Below, in pieces: positions 6,623 through 10,311 of a stretch of 10,311 bases of DNA. The position numbers and the translations under genes were made by a program. The notes below the pieces were generated by a model. The model searched no databases and was not told where the DNA came from. It saw only the letters and a program-made list of their open reading frames with translations. Source of the DNA: Gemmatimonadota bacterium (GTDB taxonomy: Bacteria; Gemmatimonadota; Gemmatimonadetes; Gemmatimonadales; Gemmatimonadaceae); the NCBI GenBank assembly GCA_947457715.1, contig CANGXK010000050.1, positions 1 to 10,311 on the forward strand, given 5' to 3'. Each line of letters opens with the position of its first letter. The stretch's first letter is position 1.

Positions 6623-7074
6623 GCGATCCGGCCGACTCGCGGGCGCAGTACGCGCACCTCACGACCATCGATACACGCTGGATGGACAACGACGCGTACG
6701 GCCACGTCAACAATGTCGTGTATTACAGCTTCTTCGATACCGCGGTGAATCGCTGGCTCGTCGAGCAGGGGCTGCTCGACATCGCCGGCAGTGCGGCCAT
6801 CGGTCTCGTGGTGGAAACCCAGTGCCGCTATCTGTCGCCCATCAGCTTCCCCGATCGCGTCACGGCTGGAGTGCGTGTCGTGCATCTTGGACGGTCGAGC
6901 GTGCGCTACGAACTCGCGCTGTTCCGGAACGACGACGTGGCACCCGCCGCTAGGGGACACTTCGTGCATGTGTATGTGGACCGCGTGTTGCGCACCGCTG
7001 TGCCACTTCCCGGCCCGGTGCGCGAGGCGCTGGAGCGCCTGCGCGTGGCGTCCGTTCCAACTGCAACCTCCTGA
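6619..7074 (+). CDS. Hotdog-fold acyl-CoA thioesterase (4HBT/YbgC-like)
   Basis: Predicted 151-residue thioesterase that hydrolyses an acyl-CoA to a free acid and CoA in the cytoplasm, acting as a tetramer or similar hotdog oligomer in relatives. The hallmark is RWMDNDAYGHVNN at about 20-32. It fits the family pattern R-W-x-D-x-D-x-x-G-H-V-N-N, which includes the catalytic Asp and the glycine at the start of the long helix. VETQCRYLSPISFPD follows as the second conserved strand. The start is GTG at 6619, overlapping the TGA of the alcohol dehydrogenase (GTGA), and length is normal. Sitting between an alcohol dehydrogenase and a quinone-reductase-like enzyme, it may remove acyl-CoA products of the same pathway. 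That link is inferred from position only. Confidence 0.88.
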   Translation: MSDPADSRAQYAHLTTIDTRWMDNDAYGHVNNVVYYSFFDTAVNRWLVEQGLLDIAGSAAIGLVVETQCRYLSPISFPDRVTAGVRVVHLGRSSVRYELALFRNDDVAPAARGHFVHVYVDRVLRTAVPLPGPVREALERLRVASVPTATS

Positions 7075-7090
7075 CCTCGTTCCGATCGCC

Positions 7091-8071
7091 ATGCGTGCTC
7101 TGCTCTGTAGTGCCTTCGATCAGCCGGAAGCGCTGACGGTTGCCACGGTCCCCGATCCGGTGGCGACGGCCGGAAACGTCGTGATCGAGGTGCATGCCGC
7201 CGGTGTGAACTTCCCCGATGCGCTGACCGTGATGGGCCAGTATCAGGTGCGTCCTCCGCTTCCCTTCATTCCCGGGGGAGAAGCGGCAGGGGTAGTCGTC
7301 CAAACCGGGGCCGACGTCACGCATCTGCAGGTGGGGCAACGGGTGGCTGTGTTCACGTGGACGGGTGCCTTCGCCGAACGCCTCAGTGCGCCGGGGTCGA
7401 CGGTCATCCCGATTCCCGATGGGCTTTCGTTCGAGGTGGCCGCGACGCTGCCGCTGGCATTCGGTACCGTCATGCATGCGCTCATCGACCGGGCGCAGCT
7501 TGCGATGGGCGAGACGCTCCTCGTGCTCGGCGCGTCCGGCGGTGTCGGGCTGGCGGCCGTGATGATTGGGAAGGCCCTCGGTGCGCGCGTGATTGCGGCG
7601 GCGAGTACCGACGACAAGTTGGCGCTCTGCCGTACCCACGGCGCCGATGAGATCATCAACTACAGCACGGAATCGCTGCGCGATCGGCTCAAGGCGCTCA
7701 CCAACGGGCGCGGTCCGGATGTGATCTGCGATCCTGTGGGCGCCGACCTCGCCGAGCCGGCGTTTCGCAGTATCGCCTGGGGGGGGCGGTATCTCGTGGT
7801 CGGCTTCGCTGGCGGGGCAATCCCGTCGTTGCCGCTCAACTTGCCGTTGCTGAAAGGCGCCTCGGTGGTGGGCGTCTTCTGGGGCGCATTCGAGCAGCGC
7901 GAGCCGGTGGCGAATGCTCGCCATCTCGCGCAGCTGATGGAGTGGGTGGCGAACGGGACGATCGCGCCGGTGGTCAGCGCGCGCTACCCGCTGGACCGAG
8001 GCGCGGCGGCGCTGCGCGCCATGCTGGATCGGCAGGTGGTGGGGAAGGTGGTCATTGTTCCCGTCAGTTGA
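7091..8071 (+). CDS. NADPH:quinone oxidoreductase-like zinc-independent MDR protein
   Basis: Predicted 326-residue medium-chain dehydrogenase/reductase of the quinone oxidoreductase branch. The N-terminal GroES-like domain contains AAGVNFPDALTVMGQY and PFIPGGEAAGVV. The Zn-dependent branch has G-H-E and a cysteine cluster here, so no catalytic zinc is expected. The Rossmann domain carries GASGGVGLAAV (147-157), the AxxGGVG-type NADP-binding motif of this branch. The C-terminus has VVGKVVIVPVS, typical of the family. It would reduce quinones or enones, or act on enoyl thioesters, with NADPH. I chose ATG 7091 because it begins the MDR fold and gives the usual length. A longer in-frame reading through the thioesterase gene is an artefact. 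The gene lies 16 bp after the thioesterase stop, so it completes a three-gene operon. No good ribosome binding site is visible. Confidence 0.9.
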   Translation: MRALLCSAFDQPEALTVATVPDPVATAGNVVIEVHAAGVNFPDALTVMGQYQVRPPLPFIPGGEAAGVVVQTGADVTHLQVGQRVAVFTWTGAFAERLSAPGSTVIPIPDGLSFEVAATLPLAFGTVMHALIDRAQLAMGETLLVLGASGGVGLAAVMIGKALGARVIAAASTDDKLALCRTHGADEIINYSTESLRDRLKALTNGRGPDVICDPVGADLAEPAFRSIAWGGRYLVVGFAGGAIPSLPLNLPLLKGASVVGVFWGAFEQREPVANARHLAQLMEWVANGTIAPVVSARYPLDRGAAALRAMLDRQVVGKVVIVPVS

Positions 8072-8220
8072 TGTCGGCGTGCCTCCATGGTGCGGGCGGT
8101 CACCCCGGGCACCTGGTCTTCGCGGCGTAGGGCGGCGAGATCGCTGGGTCGGCGCAGTTCGCCGGTGGTGTGCGGTCTTTCCTGACACCGGGGCCGGCGC
8201 GGCGGCAACAGGTTGTCCCC
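8072..8220. other. Intergenic stretch after the alcohol dehydrogenase operon
   Basis: About 150 bp of GC-rich DNA. An imperfect dyad (GGTGC with GGG at about 8089-8097, and CCCGGGCACC at about 8113-8122) could fold in the transcript, but no T-run follows it. The promoter of the lipoprotein gene should lie here, and I could not identify its boxes. Confidence 0.35.
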
Positions 8221-8799
8221 ATGAGAAATTCTCCCGCATTCCCCATTGCCGTCATCCGGCGCCGGACCACCCGGGCGCTGGCGCTCCTCTCCGTCGCGCT
8301 GCTCAGCGCCTGCGCGACAGTCCATGCCGGCGCCGACTTCGAGCCAGGGGTGCGGCTCGAGCAGTACCGGACCTTCGACTGGGGCGGTGGTGATTCGATC
8401 CCGGTTGGCGATCCGCGACTGGACAACAATCCGTTCTTCGATTCGCGCGTGCGCGCGGCGGTCGAGCTCGAACTGGCGGCGCGGGGGCTCGCGCGGGTGA
8501 CGACGTCGCCTGACCTGCTCGTGCACTATCACGCCAGCGTGCGGCAGCGGGTGGACGTTATCCGGGCCGACGAAGGTCGCGGCTACTCGTCGCCACGGGA
8601 CGGCAGGTCCGACCAAGTGCTCGAGTACGAGGAGGGCACGCTCATTGTCGACGTGGCGGAACCGAAGGCGAAGGCGATCCTGTGGCGTGGATGGGCCCAG
8701 ACCGACGTCGGGGGCATGCTGGATGATCCGCGGGAGATGGAGAAGCGCATCCGCGAATCGGTGCGGCTGATGATGCAGAAGTTTCCGAGAACGCCGTGA
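8221..8799 (+). CDS. DUF4136-type lipoprotein
   Basis: Predicted 192-residue exported lipoprotein. Residues 13-18 are basic (RRRTTR) and are followed by a hydrophobic run and the lipobox LSAC, with Cys 31 as the lipidation site. The mature part fits the DUF4136 pattern: QYRTFDWG shortly after the cysteine, then NPFFDSRVRAAVELELAARGL, the DLLVHYHASV strand, and a C-terminal EGTLIVDVAEPKAKAILWRGWAQ block. The last helix has the run of regularly spaced Arg and Glu seen in this family. The domain is periplasmic or outer-membrane-anchored and its function is unknown. I chose ATG 8221 because it gives a normal signal peptide, whereas an in-frame ATG at 8170 would push the hydrophobic core to about residue 36. 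The ribosome binding site is weak. Nothing links it functionally to its neighbours. Confidence 0.88.
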   Translation: MRNSPAFPIAVIRRRTTRALALLSVALLSACATVHAGADFEPGVRLEQYRTFDWGGGDSIPVGDPRLDNNPFFDSRVRAAVELELAARGLARVTTSPDLLVHYHASVRQRVDVIRADEGRGYSSPRDGRSDQVLEYEEGTLIVDVAEPKAKAILWRGWAQTDVGGMLDDPREMEKRIRESVRLMMQKFPRTP

Positions 8800-9065
8800 A
8801 GCGGAATGTCCGCCCGGCGGCCAGGCCCGGCGGCCAGGCCCGGCGGTGACGCCATGAAGGTGAACGCGCCGTTCACCACGATGGCGCGCTTTTGCAGCTT
8901 CCATGGGCGTCACGACTACGCGGAAGCAGGCGGCGTTCAACGTGCTGCAGACGCAGGGATTCCTGGACAACCCGTGGCGATGCCCGCCGAGGGGTGAGTC
9001 CGTTACGTTGTGATGAGTGCCGGCTGCAGTGCACCGGCGGTCGCGCACCGATCACACGTCTCGCC
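8800..9065. other. Intergenic stretch between the lipoprotein gene and recQ
   Basis: About 266 bp. It holds a 13-bp tandem repeat (8813-8846). A short rightward frame starts at ATG 8854 and another in a different register starts at ATG 8903. Neither has a recognisable motif or good ribosome binding site, so I call no gene. The reading frame of RecQ is open back through 8994, so an earlier recQ start in this stretch cannot be excluded. Confidence 0.45.
8813..8846. repeat. 13-bp tandem repeat, about 2.6 copies
   Basis: The unit CCCGGCGGCCAGG occurs at 8813-8825 and 8826-8838, and its first eight bases recur at 8839-8846. It lies 14 bases after the lipoprotein stop and is very GC-rich. It may fold, but it lacks the T-run of an intrinsic terminator. 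Confidence 0.85.
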
Positions 9066-10311
9066 TTGCCCCACGAACATTCCGCCACGACCCGTACCCC
9101 CGAAGCCGTCCTCCGCGATGTCTTCGGGTTTGACGAGTTCCGGCCCGGGCAGCGTGAAGTCATCGACGCGGTGCTGGCCGGCAAGGACTGTATCGCGCTG
9201 ATGCCAACCGGAGCGGGCAAGTCGCTCACGTACCAGTTGCCGGCGCGATTGCTCGACGGAACCGTGCTCGTGATCTCGCCGCTCATCTCCCTGATGAAGG
9301 ACCAGGTGGATGCCGTCGCGGGGCTGGGATTCACCGTGACCGCGATCAACTCCACACTGGAGTTCGACGAGCGCCGTGCGCGCATGGATGCCTTCCGTGC
9401 CGGGAAGTACGAGCTGGTGTTCCTCGCCCCGGAAGCGCTCGACGGCTACCTGGGCGACTTCGTGCGCGACTGTCCCATCTCGCTGCTCGTGGTCGACGAG
9501 GCGCATTGCATCAGCCAGTGGGGGCATGATTTCCGCCCGTCGTATCGCCGGTTGCAGGGGCTCAAGGAGCAGCTCGATGTTCCGGTCCTCGCGCTCACCG
9601 CCACCGCGACCCGACGGGTCGCGCTCGACATTCTGCGACAGCTCGGCATGCGTAAGCCGGCCGGATTCAAGGGCTCGTTCTTCCGGCCGAACCTGCAGAT
9701 CGCGACGCGCAAGAAAGGGCAGGGCGGCAATACGCGCGCCGAGATGCTGGCGCTCATTCGTGCGCACGACGGGGAAAGCGGCATCGTGTACTGCCAGAGC
9801 CGGAAGGGCGTGGACCAGACGGCCGAATTCCTGTCGGCACAGGGCGTCCGCGCGCTGCCGTATCACGCCGGCCTTGAACCCGACGAGCGGGCGCGCAACC
9901 AGGAAGCATTTCAGCGCGACGACATCGACGTGATCGTGGCGACCGTGGCGTTCGGCATGGGCATCGACAAGTCGAACGTGCGCTTCGTGATCCATCGCGA
10001 CATGCCGAAGGATATCGAGTCATGGTATCAGGAAATTGGTCGCGCCGGCCGCGATGGGTTGCCAAGTGACTGCGTGATGTTCTACTCGTGGGCCGACGTG
10101 AAGCTGCATGAGCGCTTCCTCGACAATCTCGACGATGCGAGCGTGCGCGAACGCACGCGGCTCGCCACGGTGGCGCTGTTCGATCTCGTGGAGCGGTCGC
10201 GTTGCCGACATCAGGCGCTGGTCGCGCATTTCGACGAGGTGATCGCGTCGTGCGAAAGCTCGTGTGACGTGTGTACGGGACACCGCACCGACGAGCGCAT
10301 CGCGGATCTGG
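9066..10311 (+). CDS. recQ: RecQ ATP-dependent DNA helicase (3' end beyond window)
   Basis: Superfamily 2 3'-5' DNA helicase acting in recombination and fork repair. Counting from TTG 9066, the motifs are FRPGQ (25-29, motif 0), PTGAGKS (47-53, Walker A), [11 protein letters not shown] (Ia), [17 protein letters not shown] from 144 (motif II and the RecQ aromatic loop), LTATAT (III), IVYCQSRKG (IV), [12 protein letters not shown] (V) and [10 protein letters not shown] with G325 opening GRAGRDG (VI). The RecQ zinc-binding domain follows with Cys 380, 396, 400 and 403, almost exactly the E. coli RecQ numbering. The gene is cut by the window edge after the zinc domain, so the winged-helix and HRDC domains cannot be seen. 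The start is uncertain. No ATG in this frame lies near motif 0. TTG 9066 gives an N-terminus of normal length, while GTG 8994 would add 24 residues. Neither has a clear ribosome binding site. Confidence 0.93.
   Translation, partial: MPHEHSATTRTPEAVLRDVFGFDEFRPGQREVIDAVLAGKDCIALMPTGAGKSLTYQLPARLLDGTVLVISPLISLMKDQVDAVAGLGFTVTAINSTLEFDERRARMDAFRAGKYELVFLAPEALDGYLGDFVRDCPISLLVVDEAHCISQWGHDFRPSYRRLQGLKEQLDVPVLALTATATRRVALDILRQLGMRKPAGFKGSFFRPNLQIATRKKGQGGNTRAEMLALIRAHDGESGIVYCQSRKGVDQTAEFLSAQGVRALPYHAGLEPDERARNQEAFQRDDIDVIVATVAFGMGIDKSNVRFVIHRDMPKDIESWYQEIGRAGRDGLPSDCVMFYSWADVKLHERFLDNLDDASVRERTRLATVALFDLVERSRCRHQALVAHFDEVIASCESSCDVCTGHRTDERIADL

Noticed and set aside
8089..8122. Imperfect GC-rich dyad as terminator of the alcohol dehydrogenase operon
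   Set aside because: The stem needs a bulge and no T-run follows, so it is not supportable as an intrinsic terminator.
6950..8239. Long leftward reading frame of 429 codons antisense to the thioesterase and quinone-reductase genes
   Set aside because: It is rich in Arg, His and Pro with no motif, and lies opposite genes with clear family motifs. GC-rich third positions create such frames.
8854..8998. Possible small protein between the lipoprotein gene and recQ
   Set aside because: Two competing ATG starts in different registers, no motif, and no ribosome binding site. The evidence is too weak to call a gene.
9003..9995. Leftward reading frame of 330 codons antisense to recQ
   Set aside because: The plus strand carries every RecQ helicase motif in order. 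The antisense frame has no recognisable domain.

Overview
The window looks like chromosomal DNA from a high-GC, Gram-negative bacterium. The support is a lipobox-bearing DUF4136 lipoprotein, strongly GC-biased third codon positions in the right half, GTG and probable TTG starts, and long chance reading frames antisense to real genes. I would tentatively place it in or near the Gemmatimonadota, but that is an impression from gene content and composition, not a demonstrated assignment.

The left part (about 1-4705) is transcribed leftward and looks like the edge of a surface-glycan locus. In transcription order it holds an RmlD-like NAD(P)-dependent sugar-nucleotide reductase (GTG start at 4705), a 438-bp non-coding gap with short repeats, a two-domain protein joining a GT8 glycosyltransferase to an Stf0-like sulfotransferase, and, four bases after its stop, a separate sulfotransferase of a different type. 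Together they suggest synthesis and sulfation of an extracellular or cell-surface glycan. This part is visibly more AT-rich than the right half, as is common for horizontally acquired polysaccharide loci. Positions 1-312 hold no gene I can support.

Between 4734 and 5394 lies a wrecked IS3-family insertion sequence with weak terminal inverted repeats. It has a frameshifted OrfA start, an internal deletion, and the C-terminal part of OrfB, which has lost two catalytic acidic residues and carries an amber stop. It sits exactly between the leftward glycan genes and the rightward housekeeping-type genes, and marks a compositional boundary.

The right part (5468-10311) is transcribed rightward. An iron-dependent alcohol dehydrogenase and a hotdog acyl-CoA thioesterase overlap by GTGA. 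They are followed after 16 bp by a zinc-independent NADPH:quinone oxidoreductase-like protein, which makes a compact three-gene operon of alcohol/aldehyde and acyl-thioester metabolism. Next come a DUF4136 lipoprotein and a RecQ helicase that runs off the right edge.

I found no RNA gene, CRISPR array, toxin-antitoxin pair or recognisable defence system. The most distinctive content is the GT8-sulfotransferase fusion with its adjacent second sulfotransferase.
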